Positions 10,284 to 22,439 are shown, numbered from the stretch's first letter. The stretch: DNA of 64,000 nt from Protopterus annectens (GCF_019279795.1 NC_056745.1:1496662147-1496726146), one strand, 5' to 3'. The notes: generated by a model from the sequence alone, not told the origin. Numbers and translations: made by a program.

Positions 10284-12994
10284 AGAATAATATTGGGAAT
10301 TCCTTAATTGAAAACAAGGGCCAGTGGGGAGTGAGGGTGTAGTGCTTTTAATTTTTAGTGCTGACTTATATAATTGCTTTAGTGAGCAAGTGCCAGGTAA
10401 CTTGAGTGCAATGTGTTACAAGTAACTAAATGCAAAAACGACAAACAGTAACTTTCTTTCAAGTGAAACAAGGAAATAAGTACAGTAAGCAATGCAGATA
10501 TCACTAACAGAAGCGCTGAGAAGTTGCGTATTAGGTGGAATTAGCTTCCAGGGAAATAACAAGCAAACAAACAACAAGCATATAAACAAAGCTAGATTCA
10601 GCAGGCCTGGATCTAGTCTATGCTAGAGCAAACAAGGTGAACCAATTTCAGTAAGATACAGTTCAAATATTCAGGCACTATAAACCTTTAACCAGAAATT
10701 CCCAGCTCAGAAGGGTAGAGTCCAGCCTCTTCTCCCACAAGAGTGCAGACCACGAACCTTCTTAATGTAAAATAACTGGCCTGAAGCCCAAGTGCCTAAA
10801 CCAGAACTAATACACTTGGACACTGGGCTCTCAATCAGCAGTTCCCAACTTAGAAGGATGAAAGCTACCTGTCCTGCCACCACAGTGCTTGCCACAAACC
10901 TTCCTAATGTAAAACAACTGGTCTGAAGCCCAAGTGCTTAATCCAAAAAGACTTGAATGATAGCTACACTTTAATCAAGTTACAACCAAGCAGTAATAAA
11001 TATCATTGAATACTTTAGAGAATGTCTGGATTAGTGCTCAACTTACACAAACAAAGCTAGATCCAGCAGGCCCGAATCGAGTCTATGCCACAGCAAACAA
11101 CCCCCACCAACTTCAGTAAGAAACAGTTCAGATATGCATGCACTATAAGCCTTTAACCAGAAATTCCCAGCTCAGAAGGGCAGAGTCCAGCCTCTCCTCC
11201 CACAAGAGTGCAGACCACGAACCCTCTTAATGTAAAATAACTGGCTTGAAAGCCCAAGTGCTTAAACCAGAATTAATACACTTTTAGAATAACAGACACT
11301 GAGCCCTCAATCAGCAGTTCTCAACCTAGAAGGATGTAAGCTACCTGTTCTGCCACAACAGTGCAGACCACAAACCCTCTCAGTGCAAAACAACTAACTG
11401 GTCCGAAGCCCAAGTGTTTAAACCAAAAGGCTTAGAATGAGTTACACCAAGCAGTAATAAATACAATTGAGTATTTTAAGATGATGCAAAAGTAAAAAGA
11501 AGTAGGTAAAAACACAAGTACAGTAAAAGCAGATGAAAAATTTTTTTTTTTTTTTTTTTTTCTGAACAAGTGCTGAGATCAAAGAAACAGATTTGAGTGC
11601 TGAAACTAGAAAACTGGCTAGTTATAAGAAAAAAAAAAACAAGCTAGAAGGCTTCCCTCAAACACAGAAGTAACTGCTGATGAATTGTCCTGCTAGCCCT
11701 AAAGCTCAAGTGGTTACAAATCCTGTTTTGATCCAATACATTGTATTACATTGTTTGTGTTCCAGTATCTTTGTGCTTTCTATTAATAGACCAACATAAC
11801 ATTTATTAATTCCTTTTAACAGATCTGTATATATATTTTTATTTTTAATCCACTACTTTTCTTGTCACTGATGAAAACTGGATATATCATTCAACCACTT
11901 AAATGTCTTTCCTACCACCCCAACTGCACAATCTGTAATCATCTTTATATGCCTTCATATTTAATTCCAGTTTACACCACTTCATAATCAACTTCTGTAA
12001 TGTTTTTAGTCAACTAAAATTATATTCTCTGTTCCCTACTTATAATATGAAATGTATTAACCTGTGTCCCAGAATCCCTCATCAGCAAACAGACATTGCT
12101 ACCAGTTACATTGGTCATGCCACCATTAGAAAATTGCCTTGAATCAATTATTTATCAATTATTATTTAAAGCTGAGGAGAACATAATTACTGTTTTAATT
12201 GTATGTGTTTCACAGATAAGTCCAACATGTCTCTCTTTTTAGTCAGTAAAGAGGAATTGGAATGCCTGCTCTCCTTTCACAGGATGCATCACTTATTCAC
12301 GAAACACAGTGAAGCTTCTCACAGAATGGGGTGCCCTTCCATCTGATTTTGAATCTTCAGTACAGCACTGCTGCACTCAACTTTCTGCATCTGGGAAATG
12401 CCTCATACCACTTGACTAATTAGTGTTTACCAAATCTAGTCCTGTACCCTTCACTCCTTCCCCCACCTGCCTGCCTCTTCCAGGGTCACAGCTGAGTCCT
12501 TGTCACCAGGGTTACAGTATGCATTCTGTCGTCTACACCACAAAGCCACACAACTAATCATTAATAAGGTCGGTGCTTCACCATGCTGTAGCTATAACTA
12601 ATATAAATTTGTGTCATCTTTTATCAATCCATTGCTGATGTTATTCATTCAAATCGTTAGTCATTAGAATGATAAATTCTTCACTATTTCCTAGTTATTA
12701 CTTACATTTATGTTTTGTTTGTCTTTTCATCACCTCTTCTTTTTGCTTATATTATTTGCTCTATAGTTTCATACCTCCATGTCATTAAACTCTTATCTTA
12801 TATTCGAACAGATAAAATGTTCATTCAAAATAAAATATCTTCTGTAAATCTGTCCATCCACACCCCTATTCCCATTTTTGCACATGTGGTTGAGGTGTCA
12901 CTCCAACAGTGACAATCATCTACACCCAAGGCTCACACCTCTGGATGGATAGCCCTGCCATGGCCAATCTGTTCTGCAAAAAACTCACAATAAA
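9737..12994. repeat. Tandem segmental duplication, copy 2 (3.26 kb)
   Basis: Second copy of 6,216-9,724, separated from copy 1 by the 12-bp filler ATTTCATTTAAT. It carries the 5' part of the CR1 (ORF1 start near 10,283, monomers about 10,590-11,440, poly-T near 11,540) but no ORF2. It lacks 266 bp found in copy 1, replaced by about 13 bp resembling the adjacent sequence. The new junction cuts the CR1 ORF1 in its esterase domain. Confidence 0.93.
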
Positions 12995-13367
12995 TATACA
13001 AGCAGTTCAGTCTTTAATTTTCTCCAGCATTTCCTGGACAGTTAAGAGTTTTAATAAACATGTTTTGAATGTTCTGAAATGTAAATATTTAGTAAAGAAC
13101 TACATATCTTCAAATTTCTAGATGAAGACTGTCTACTAGATTCCTTCACCCTACATTAAGTATATGAGAAAACAATAAGACGAAGAAACAAGATACAAAA
13201 GTAACCATTTTTAGTGTATATAGTTACTGTAAATGGTTATCAATATTGGCAGTGCTTGCCTACATTCTAATTAGAATCAGGATTTGCCTTCTCATATGTT
13301 TAACTCTCACTTGATACTTTGAATGTTTTTAAGCTAAAATAAGATCTTGCCACTTGCAGAAACTATT
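12995..13367. other. Unassigned non-coding sequence
   Basis: AT-rich flank to the right of the duplication. I see no gene or repeat. The small frame at 12,909-13,121 crosses the duplication border and is accidental. Confidence 0.5.
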
Positions 13368-13645
13368 TTTTTCAGCTTTTCCCTGTTAGGGGTCACCACA
13401 GCAGATCACCAGTCTGCTAATAATTGGCAGTGGATTTTTACGGTGCCAGCCCGATGCCCAACCTTCACAGAAGGCAGACACGCACATGCACCTACCTGTA
13501 TGTCTTTGTCATTTACGTAGCCTCAGGGAAGACATGCAGACTCTGCACAGAAGGAACTCCAGCCGAGAATCAAACCGAAGAACCTCTTGCTGTGAGGCAG
13601 CAACACAAACCGCTGCACCACCATGGCCTCCATTGCCACTTATAG
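13368..13645 (+). mobile_element. SINE copy B (GGGGTCACCACAGC-core family)
   Basis: It starts with TTTTTTCAGCTTTTCCCTGT, then the core GGGGTCACCACAGCAGA, CTGCTAATAATTGGCAGT, GACATGCAGACTCTGCACAG, and ends with a GAGGCAGCAACACAAACCGC-type block. The block order matches the copies at 1,830-2,024 (minus) and 37,243-37,473. The end is approximate and no target duplication is obvious. The two overlapping short frames at 13,424-13,695 are accidental. Confidence 0.82.
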
Positions 13646-13989
13646 AAACTATTATTGCTAATAGTTATGAAAGTCCACACATCTTAGCATCTTAGCATGA
13701 AGAAACTCACAGCTTACAACAGTATTAAGTTCAGGAACTTAAAGCACTTCTCTTAGTGCCAAAACTTGCCAACAGAATCTTTAAAACAATTCCTTATCCA
13801 ACACTTTGATCAAATATAGTTCTCAGATCTGTTTGCATGGGTAAGTCTTTCTGTGACTAACATTTTCAAAGCCATGCCTCTCTACTCCTCAGTTCATGAT
13901 CATGTAGAACTTTCCAGATTATCTGCAGGGATTGCAGCAGATGACACTTCTTGGTCAAGTCAGCTCTTGTACTCTAGTCATGCTCAGTT

Positions 13990-14700
13990 TCTGTGGTAGT
14001 AGCTAATGTCTTTCACCTCAACAGTCTCCCTGTATTTTGGTTCCACAAGAAATTGGCCACTTTTCTTTGGTATCTCTTTTATTTTGTCAACTACTTCATC
14101 TGTGCTGTCAAAGGCTTACACTTTATTAGTGCGGAACACCTTTAGGACAGCAGGGGATGATATTTTAAATTTCAGGTTTCTTTGTTTACATTCCTTTATC
14201 TCATCTACAACATGCAAGCAATGTTTCAGTGCTACCTTGGTATGATCATAATCTACAAACAAAGGTCTCCCAGCCACAGTTAACTTTCTGCTCACTTGCC
14301 ATAACTTTCATAATACCAGCTTTGTTTCACCACATCAGAAATTCCATCTGTATTGGTCTAGGCTTCTCTTCTCATATTTTACTTGCAAGTCTGACAATGG
14401 AAAATGTTTCACAAGCACTAGCCCTAAGAAATGCTTTGCAAGCCCAGTCCATTCTGTTATCATGATTTTACATATTCCGTCAAGTTCATTTTTCCTTCCC
14501 CTTCCAAAACATCACTTAGCCTCAGATTATGCATTCTTGCCCTGTCCTCCATTCCAGTTAAGCACTGTTTAATCTGTTCAAACCAGCTGACCATCACAAG
14601 TGCCTTGTCCTGAATAACACATTCTTTGTTTAACGTGTGCGATGACCGCCCGGTAATCTTAGATGCTTCATCCATTATAACCGTTCTCATGCACTTCATG
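13990..14700 (-). pseudogene. L1/Tx1-like LINE ORF1 relic
   Basis: Minus-strand translation with several frame changes gives a mosaic resembling L1-type ORF1 proteins. These have a coiled coil, an RRM and a C-terminal domain that bind element RNA. First comes MEDRARMHNLRLSDVLEGEG (within 14,460-14,699), like the LENRSRRNNLRI-type entry to the RRM. EEKPRPIQMEF follows near 14,350-14,385, like the RPIIVKF strand. The C-terminal part has NLKFKISSPAVLKVF then AFDSTDEVVDKI near 14,090-14,180, like the IKFRWGYPFALIVF and SPEEIQDFL segments. Stops and frameshifts show an old inactive copy. No matching ORF2 is visible nearby. Confidence 0.6.
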
Positions 14701-14825
14701 TATACTTAATTAGTTTGGAACTCAGAAGAATTTTGGATTTATGGATTCCAAGTTATCCATTTTAGAAGAAGTTTTGATTCAATAAGCACGTGACCTTGTC
14801 CATTCCCTCATATCCTTCATGGCAT

Positions 14826-15041
14826 CATATTATTATTGTTATTGTTATTATTATTGTTATTATTGGTATTATTATTATTATTATTATTGCTGTTATTATT
14901 ATTGTTATTGTTATTATTATTGTTATTATTTTTATTGCTGTTATTATTATTGTTATTATTGTTATTATTATTATTGTTATTATTATTATTGTTTTGTTAT
15001 TGTTATTGTTATTATTATTGTTTTGTTATTATTATTATTCC
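14826..15041 (+). repeat. TTATTATTG/TTATTG-type microsatellite
   Basis: Compound trinucleotide repeat of TTA and TTG triplets over about 215 bp. The Leu/Ile/Tyr homopolymer frames across it (14,790-15,094) are products of the repeat. Confidence 0.95.
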
Positions 15042-15404
15042 CTAAGTATGCTTATCATACTTCTATAGTTTTGCTCAAAGCCTCATGTTGTTGAGTATTA
15101 GTAGCTTTTAATTTCTTTCTCAGTGGATGCATGCCATCGTGGTGACCTTATTCTGGCTCCCATGTGTCTTATTCACAATACTATGATCCTTTACCCATTC
15201 CATGTCATCCATTGCCAGCTACCAAGTGGCATTTTCACTCATTAATTCACCACAAACCACAATTAGTGCACTAATTTTGTTGTTCTGTTTAGTGGTCTAA
15301 TTTTATGAGAGATTCAGTAACCTACAACTGACTTCAGCATACAGTTTGCACTGATTTTTTTTTTCAATTTTAAGAATTACGACTTTATGTATTATTTACT
15401 ATTA

Positions 15405-15660
15405 GCTGCATCCACCTGTTTGGGGCAGAGACAAAGGCCTTGGTGATGTCCAGGTAAGTTACATTTTCTAATATTTATCTGAAATATTCTGCAGTGATTC
15501 AGTCATAAAACAAGATCAGATGTGAGTGATAACTCATGAACTTGTGTTGACTGATTTCCTGGAAATTATGTTCTAAGACTGCCTTTTTTTTTCTTTTTTT
15601 TTGGTTCCCTTCTCCTTGCTTTGTGACAAAGGGAGATACTGCCATCACACCTATCTGATA
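15405..15660 (-). pseudogene. Possible very old CR1-like RT relic
   Basis: On the minus strand a VTYLDITKAF-like string (about 15,430-15,465) resembles RT motif A of CR1 (AYLDLAKAF). GVMAVSPFVTKQGEGN (about 15,610-15,660) lies upstream, where CR1 has its PIFKKG..NY block. An internal stop and a TTTTTTTT/CTTTTTTTT run interrupt it. Similarity is weak and short, so this is tentative. Confidence 0.3.
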
Positions 15661-16621
15661 TTTTGTAAATAACTATATGTCAATTGTGAATATCAACAGA
15701 ATTTATATAAGATGCTTGTGTTACAACTGTATGTTATGTTTATATCAAACTTGTTTGTACAAACGTGTGCTGGAAAAGGGTATTTGTAAAATGCTTTTCT
15801 TTAAAATGAATCCAGAGTGGGCCCTACTGGATGAGAACAGAAATGTACATGCACTATTGTAGCTGTTCAAATGTATATATTTCAACAGTGGAAACTGGAA
15901 TACAGGAGGTTAACTTCAGAAAAATAGTTGAAATTAAATTACTTTATGGCATCCAGAGACAGAATGTCTGCACTAGGGAGTTTTCTATATTGTCTTTAAG
16001 TTGAAATAATTACTAGTTTTGAAATCTGAATGAATGCAATTGTTTTATGACTTCCAGGATCTGCCAAAGATCTGATGTCTATGTATCTTCACAGGTAGAT
16101 ATTAAATACTGCTAGCTTCCAGCAGTGGGGGTTTCACCTGGGGCAGATGCAAATTACAAGAAATGATGGCATTCTGCAAGCTATCCCAGCAGTAATATTT
16201 AAGATATTAATTTAAGAAGTCTCTTAGAGAGAAGCAGCATTCTCTATTCTGTATTGGACCTAACAACAACTAGAAGATCCATTCACCACATCTGCCTTGC
16301 TCTTAAGTAACTTAACTAGGGTATAGTCATTCTCTTAGATTCAGTCAGGAATATAGTGAAGCATAATTTAGATGTTTTTTTCTTTATTTATTTAAGACTG
16401 TCCTGCAATGTTTTAAATATTTCCTGTGGTTTTGAACTCTGATGTTACTGTGAATATATACTATTTTCTTGTTCTTTTATTATTTATTATTAAATATATT
16501 TAAACTTTTCATTGTGACTGATCTGTGTAGAGATATTTAAGTTATGAGAGTACCTGCATATTTATTGGGTGACACTGTATACGCCACTCCTAATAGCCTT
16601 GCTCTTAGTCAAACTACCATT
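15661..16621. other. Unassigned non-coding sequence
   Basis: AT-rich. The 61-codon frame at 15,677-15,862 has no recognisable family. Nothing else is supported. Confidence 0.45.
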
Positions 16622-17607
16622 TGTATGACCAAGTTCGCAGATGACTGCAAACTGGGCGCCATAATCGACTCTCCAGCCGACACAAGCATCCTCCAAAAGG
16701 GCCTCATAGAAACAGACAACTGGTGCCAGAGCCATGGCCTCAAGCTAAATGCCAAAAAGGGTATAGTCATCCCCTTTGGCAAAACAAAGTGTACAAATTA
16801 CCACATAGGTGGTAATCCATTAAGTACAGAAGAAGTCATTAGGGACCTGGGGACCCAAGTTGATAGCAATCTCTCATTTGACAACCACGTGGCCAAAGTG
16901 GTTAGAAAAACATTTTATATAGCCCACCTAATCATGAAGGGATTCACATCTAGATCAGGGGAGGTCATCATGCCTCTTTACTCATCCCTCATCAGGCCCA
17001 TAATTGAGTACAATACCCCTTTTGGGATGTACCTAACCAGACACCTGCAGCAACTGGAAAGACCCCAAAAGTACCTCACCAAGAGGATCAAAGGGCTAAA
17101 ACAGATGCCATATGCTGCCCGGTTAAAGAAACTCCAGCTCTACTCAGTGGCATACCGCCTGCTCAGAGGCGATCTGTGCCTGACGTATAAAGCCATGTCC
17201 AACCCAGAATTAATGGACATGCTGCACCTCAGAAAATCCAAATCCCATCGAGCTACACGAGAGACTTGAACCTCAGCACTGAAATAAATAGGACATGCTG
17301 GAGGGACAGATTCATAACCCAGAGGCTCCCTTCACTCTGGAATAAAATCCCAGTCCAGGTTAGGCAGAGTCCCTCATTGACTCTCTTCAAGAGGAATCTT
17401 GATGAGTGGATGGGAGATCATAGGTTTACCCCGGGTATCACTTCTGTGTCACTGTTAGACAGAGGCATAGTATACTAACCTCAAAAAAGGGCATAGCAAA
17501 ATTAATTTAAAATGGGTGGCGAAAGCCAAACACACTCAGGCTAGGCTTATAAATGTCCTAGGGCAGATAGCCTAGTATGAACTAATGAACCTATGAACCT
17601 ATTAATA
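16622..17607 (+). mobile_element. CR1-clade LINE, 3' fragment with RT C-terminus
   Basis: A 5'-truncated CR1 that begins at RT motif C (KFADDCKLGAI). The frame then runs to 17,269 through WCQSHGLKLNAKK, RDLGTQVDS, LERPQKYLTKRIKGL and RLLRGDLCLTYKAMS. A frameshift near 17,266 moves the last 70 residues (WNKIPVQVRQ, LFKRNLDEWMGD) to another frame, ending at 17,478. The 3' UTR hairpin has a GAAA loop (TGGC-GAAA-GCCA). It is followed by CTAGGC/GCCTAG arms and a tail of irregular CTATGAAC units ending near 17,607. The protein is close to the copies at 2,998-4,490 and 20,528-21,544, so it is the same subfamily. RT motifs A and B are missing, so it cannot be active. Confidence 0.92.
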
Positions 17608-17747
17608 GTAACATTATACAGCAAGATTGGACACCCTTTTTAAGGGCCTTAAAGTAGCTGATAAGGAGTTGGCTGGTGGCAGTGATAACTACCTTATAGT
17701 CTAGGCAAAAGTGGGCATAGCTAGTAAACATGTGCCAGCCTTTCCCA

Positions 17748-17753
17748 GGTGTG

Positions 17754-17822
<69 letters not shown>
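17748..17822 (+). repeat. (GT)n microsatellite
   Basis: About 75 bp of nearly pure GT dinucleotides with one GC interruption near 17,760. Cys-Val frames across it are accidental. Confidence 0.97.
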
Positions 17823-18754
17823 CAGCTACTTGTTCAGGGACAAGAAGCACTGGTTAGACAAAGAGGGTGCTGGAGGTCTTGGCTTGGCCACTCAGCTGAG
17901 ATCTCAACTCTATAGCTGTGCCAGTGGGGAGTCTTATTAGGGATCTGGAGAAAGAGGGAGAAACCAGTTCCAGACTGACTGTGGTCTCTGTGTGCTCTTA
18001 AGGGAAACTGCACTTGATGCAGAGAGTTGCATCTGGAAATACTGTGTGTACCTGTCAGTGTATGTCTCCCACTGATGCCAGTGATGAGGATTGAGGCTTC
18101 TTGTTTACTGGCCCAGTGGCGGGACATCACAAGCCACATACTTTAAAGTATAAGAATTTTGGCCTGATATACCTGCTTTTCAAATTAGTTGTACCCATTT
18201 TCAATGTTTTCAGGTTGAGAGGTATGTGCCTTTCAGTATAATAATTTATGAATGTTTTAGTGTTGTTCACAATAAAAACAATGTATTTTATGGTTTAGAT
18301 TTCTAGTTGCAAAAAATGTATATTTGCGTCAGTTGTATATGCAATAGACAGTATGTACTGTTTCATCTTCATTGCTTTTATTTGTGTACATTTGTGTGAA
18401 CAGGAGGACTTATCTTTCTGATTGCCTCATTTCCTGAATGCTTATCAAATCTTATAATGGAAGATATAATATCCATAAATCCAATATTCTTCTATGTTCC
18501 AAATTAAGGTATTGGTTTCTGCATAATGATAACAGTCATCAATTCACTCTGTTGCTAGTGGTGTCTGTTATGATATAATATGATATCTAGCTATATGCAT
18601 ACTCTAATAATCATATAATCAGGCAACCGGTATGTTTGAAGCATTTCACATGCAGGTAGTTGTTCTAACACAGTGATTTACCAAATCCATGTCATGAGCA
18701 TTATTCCTGCAGGCCCTGTTATATGTGCTTTCCATACTTTTAATCTGTAATTAG
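17823..18754. other. Unassigned non-coding sequence
   Basis: Mixed composition, then AT-rich. The minus frame at 17,834-18,139 has no motif I recognise. No gene or repeat is supported. Confidence 0.45.
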
Positions 18755-20348
18755 GTTGTTACTTCCCACCTGGCCAAAACATGCCACCCCCTGGAAAACC
18801 TCCTGAACTGGGCTAACCATTCCCTACCCCAGGAAACATTATCCTAGGGGATTTTAATATGAACATATATTGTAGTAACAATCACCCAGCCCACCACCTA
18901 AATCTTCATGGTTTCTCCCAACTAATACAGTCACCTACCAGGATAAAAAAAACTCTAACAAACATACTACTCTCAACTAGATATTAGTCAATAAAGACCC
19001 TCACTCATACTCATCTGGCTGTCTACCAGACAGCCTCGATGACCAGACTCCAACATTGCTTCTCAGACACCACTTAAAGTGTGCTAACCCCATTATCTAT
19101 AGGCAAATCCAAAATAGGGTAAACTTTAACCTTTTCTCCTTTATCTCTTCCATTCGAAAATCTGATTGGACATCACTGAAGTACCTCCATCTGGATGAAG
19201 CTGTCCACTTCTTCAATAGCACCTTCCTAAACATCATAAACACACATGCCCCCATAAGAAATGCTGGAGTCAAAACACAGTACTCCCCTTGGCTACAAAA
19301 AAGCACCAGGTCACTAATGAAAATCAGAGATAAGGCCTGGGGGCACTGGCGCTTAACAGAAACTCTCTCCTCTAGACAGTCATTACCAGAGTTGTGAAAC
19401 AAGGTCAAAAAGCAAATAAAAGAAGATAAAACCCAATATTATAAGTCTGCCCTAAACTCCTCCCATCACAACCCTAAGCAGTTCTGGTCCACAATAAACG
19501 CCATTCTCCACCCAAGAAAAGTAGGCACCTCCCCACCTACCACACCCCCTTCCTCCAACATTATTGCTGACTGATTTAATAAACACTTTACTGAAACCGT
19601 ACTGTCTTTGACTAAACAACACAACCATCTATCCATGTTCCCTACATCAAAACCAAATACTCTGCCCACAGCTTTTTCCTTTTCATCAGTACCTACCTCC
19701 TATATAAAAAACTTCTATTGAAACCTAAGCCTACAAAACTTGCAGCTGACAATCTCCCCTCTAAATACATAAAAATAGCAGCAGAAACCCCAGCTTATCC
19801 AGTCTCAATCTTAATTAATTGGTCCTTATCAGAAAGCTATGTCCCCACACTGTGGAAAATATCCACATCATTCCCCTCCGTAAAGATGGCTCCTCCACTG
19901 AACTTTCCAATTACCGCCCCATAGCCATCCTTTGTCCACTTTCCAAGATACTGGAAAAGTGCATCCATTCTCAAGTCTTAGACAACCTCTTAACTACCTC
20001 TCCAGCACCCAGCGTGGCTTTAGGACATACCACAGCACTACTACCGCCTTACTGTCTTTCAGTAACGGTATCCTTCATCATAAAAATAATGGCCTGTTCT
20101 CCTCTGCTATATTTCTGGCTCTATCCAAAGCTTTTGACATGGTCTCACACAAACTACTAATCTCTGTTCTCACTAACCTATCCTTTTCCCAATCAGCTAC
20201 TGATTGGTTTCACAACTATCTTACTGGCCACCAGCAATCAGTTGTTTGGCACAGTGACCTATCTCCTCAATGTGCTGTAACACTCGGTGCTCCCCAAGGC
20301 TCCATCCTTGGTCCCCTATTATTCTCACTCTTCACCAATGATCTATTC
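18755..20348 (+). pseudogene. L2 ORF2, endonuclease and RT N-terminal part (broken)
   Basis: The 5'-truncated coding region shows the APE-type motif ILGDFNMN (about 18,840-18,864), frameshifted. Next is the inter-domain segment with HAPIRNAGVKTQYSPWLQKS (19,056-19,397), typical of L2-like LINEs. The start of the RT follows as ILINWSLSESYVPTLWK (19,718-19,924), SNYRPIAILCPLSKILEKC (about 19,905-19,965) and FRTYHSTTTALLSFS. Motif A (ALSKAFDMVSH) and motif B (LGAPQGSILGPLLF) follow in 19,932-20,360. At least three frame changes and stops make it inactive. The reading breaks at LFTNDLF, where a CR1 is inserted, and resumes at 21,541. Confidence 0.87.
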
Positions 20349-21540
20349 ATAGTTTCATAGTTTCATAGTATCATACTAGGCTATCTGCCCTGGGGCATTT
20401 GTAAGCCTAGCCATAGTGATGTGGCTTTTGCCACCCCATGAAATGGTACAAAAATGTACAGAATAAATTTAGAATACTGTGCCTCTGTCTAGTACTGACA
20501 CAATGAAGGTCCCCTTATATAATAGAATTAGTTTACTGTGTCCCTGTCTAGCAGTGACACAGATGTGACCCCTGGGGTAAACTTATGATCTCCCATCCAC
20601 TCATCAAGATTTCTCTTGAAGAGAGTCAGTGGGGGGCTCTGCCTAATACGAACTGGGATCTTGTTCCAAAGCATGGGAAGCCTCTGGGTTATGAATCTAT
20701 CCCTCCAGCATGTCCTATTCATACTTGTGCCGAGGTTTAAGTCTTTAGCTCTCGTGGTCTTGATGGATTTGGATTTTTTGAGGTGGAGCATGTCCATCAG
20801 ATCCTGATTGGACATGGCCTTGTACGTCAGGCAGAGATCACCTCTGAGCAGGCGGTATGCTATTGAATAGAGCTGAAGTTTCTTTAGTCTGGCAGAATAA
20901 GACATATGTTGGAGGCCCTTGATCTTCTTGGTGAGGTACTTTTGTGGTCTCTCCAGCTGTTGCAAATGCCGGGTGAGGTACATACCAAATGGGGCATTGT
21001 ACTCAATCATGGGTCTGATGAGGGAGGAGTATAGGGGTACAATGACATCCTTGGATCTGGATGTGAATCCCTTCATGATGAGGTGTGCAAGGTAGAATGT
21101 TTTTCTAACCACTTTGGCAACGTGGGTGTCAAATGAGAGGTCGCTATCGACTTGGGTCCCTAGGTCTCTGATTACTTTTTCCATACTCAGTGGGTTGCTG
21201 TCTATGTGATAATTTGTGGGTACTTTGTTTTTCCCAAAGGGGATGACTATACATTTTTTGGCATTTAGTTTAAGGCCGTGACTCCGGCACCAGTTGTCCG
21301 TTTCTGTGAGGCCTTTTTGTAGGATGTATGTGTCCGCTGGTGTATCGACTATGGCGCCTAGTTTGCAGTCATCTGTGAACTTTGTTAGCCACAACCCTCC
21401 CATGTTTGCTTTAACATCTGAGAAATAAATGCCGAACAAGAGGGGTCCCAGGACAGATCCCTGTGGGACATCACTTGTGACTGGCTTTGAGTCTGACATT
21501 GCTCCAGTGATTTTAACTTTATGGGTTCTGTCCTTTAGCC
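20349..21540 (-). mobile_element. CR1-clade LINE 3' fragment nested inside the L2 RT
   Basis: A minus-strand, 5'-truncated CR1 inserted into the plus-strand L2 between its LFTNDLF segment and its YADDSN segment. Its 3' tail of CTATGAAA units lies at 20,349-20,372, followed by the CTAGGC/GCCTAG arms and a GTGGC-AAAA-GCCAC hairpin. The L2 frame is picked up almost exactly on the far side (PTKHASLIQYADD at 21,545), so little or no target sequence was lost. The coding part is described separately. Confidence 0.93.
20528..21540 (-). pseudogene. CR1 ORF2 C-terminal half (uninterrupted frame of about 337 residues)
   Basis: This is the best-preserved CR1 coding stretch in the window: a single frame from the thumb-side of RT motif B to the natural stop. 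It begins in WLKDRTHKVKI, then SDVPQGSVLGPLLF (motif B), KFTDDCKLG (motif C with Ala to Thr, both Asp kept), RDLGTQVDSDLSF, LERPQKYLTKKIKGL, YRLLRGDLCLTYKAMS and LFKRNLDEWMGD. It has no internal stop, so the insertion is younger than the broken host L2. The endonuclease and RT motif A are absent because of 5' truncation, so no active enzyme is possible. The apparent start Met lies at the junction and is not a real start. Confidence 0.9.
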
Positions 21541-22439
21541 ACACCCACCAAGCATGCTTCTCTTATACAGTATGCAGATGACTCCAACCTCGCAGCCCGA
21601 ACTCTACCTGAACTTCACAAGATCACACAGAAAGCCTTTTCATCTGTAGAAAGCTGACTATCTAATATCAAATTATTACTCAACCCAAGCCAGACTAAAC
21701 TCCTTATCTTCCAGCCCACTAAATCTAACCCAATTATCCCCCACATTAATATTCTAGCCAAAGACAATACCGTCATCTCCCCAACAGAACACACCAAACT
21801 ACTTGGTGTTGAGATTGATAACAATCTCAGATTTGATACTCACATTTCTCTTACCATAAAAAAGGTTCACAAAAAAACTAGGTACATTGTACAGAAACAA
21901 ACAAATCTTCACCAAGACAGCCAGAATTTCTGCTGCTAATTCCCACCTAATCTCCACTTTACTCTATGCCTCTCCTATACTTAGCTACCTTAGACAAGCA
22001 GACATAAACAAGCTCAAGATTTGCTACAATAAAATTGTTAAGTTTGCCACTGGTGCATCCTATCACAGCCACCACTGTATCTTACTTAGAGAACTTGACT
22101 AGCTTGAACTTCCTCAACTTCTTCACCTGAATCAACTCTGTCTCACCCACAAGTTAGTAAATCTTAAAGTCCCATCCCTTCAAAACCTTCTCCAGCCCCA
22201 CTGATCCACTAGACCACTATGCCCCAGCAGCAACAATCTACTTCTAGTGACCAAACCCAAGAACTCAGTAGAAGAAGCACTATTCTTCTGCATCATATCC
22301 AGATTATGGAACAGTCTCCCCCCTTCTATAACCACACTATCTTCTTGCAATCACTTCAAGACTGCATAAAAACTCACTTAAAAAGTATCTGGTTATGCCC
22401 ATGCATATTCGTCCTACCTTTATTCTTAGCCTCTAGCTA
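21541..22439 (+). pseudogene. L2 ORF2, RT C-terminal part (continuation after the CR1 insertion)
   Basis: The L2 reading resumes with LIQYADDSNLA (RT motif C, YADD), then LLNPSQTKLLIFQPT and HTKLLGVEIDNNLRFDTH. These match LIQYADDST, LALNPSKSKIMIF and HSKILGVIIDEQLKFD of the L2 at 43,605-44,585. It continues in other frames with KIVKFATGASYHSHHC (21,887-22,102) and ends with WLCPCIFV and a stop at 22,440, like WLCPCNS in the L2 at 57,996-58,220. In-frame stops (for example near 21,656) and several frameshifts show decay. The first 75-bp satellite unit follows directly. Confidence 0.87.

Noticed and set aside
14790-15094. Poly-Ile/Leu/Tyr membrane-like peptides
   Set aside because: They are translations of a TTA/TTG microsatellite.
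20349-21540. Intact CR1 gene with its own start Met
   Set aside because: The Met lies at the 5' truncation junction within the RT. The endonuclease and RT motif A are missing.
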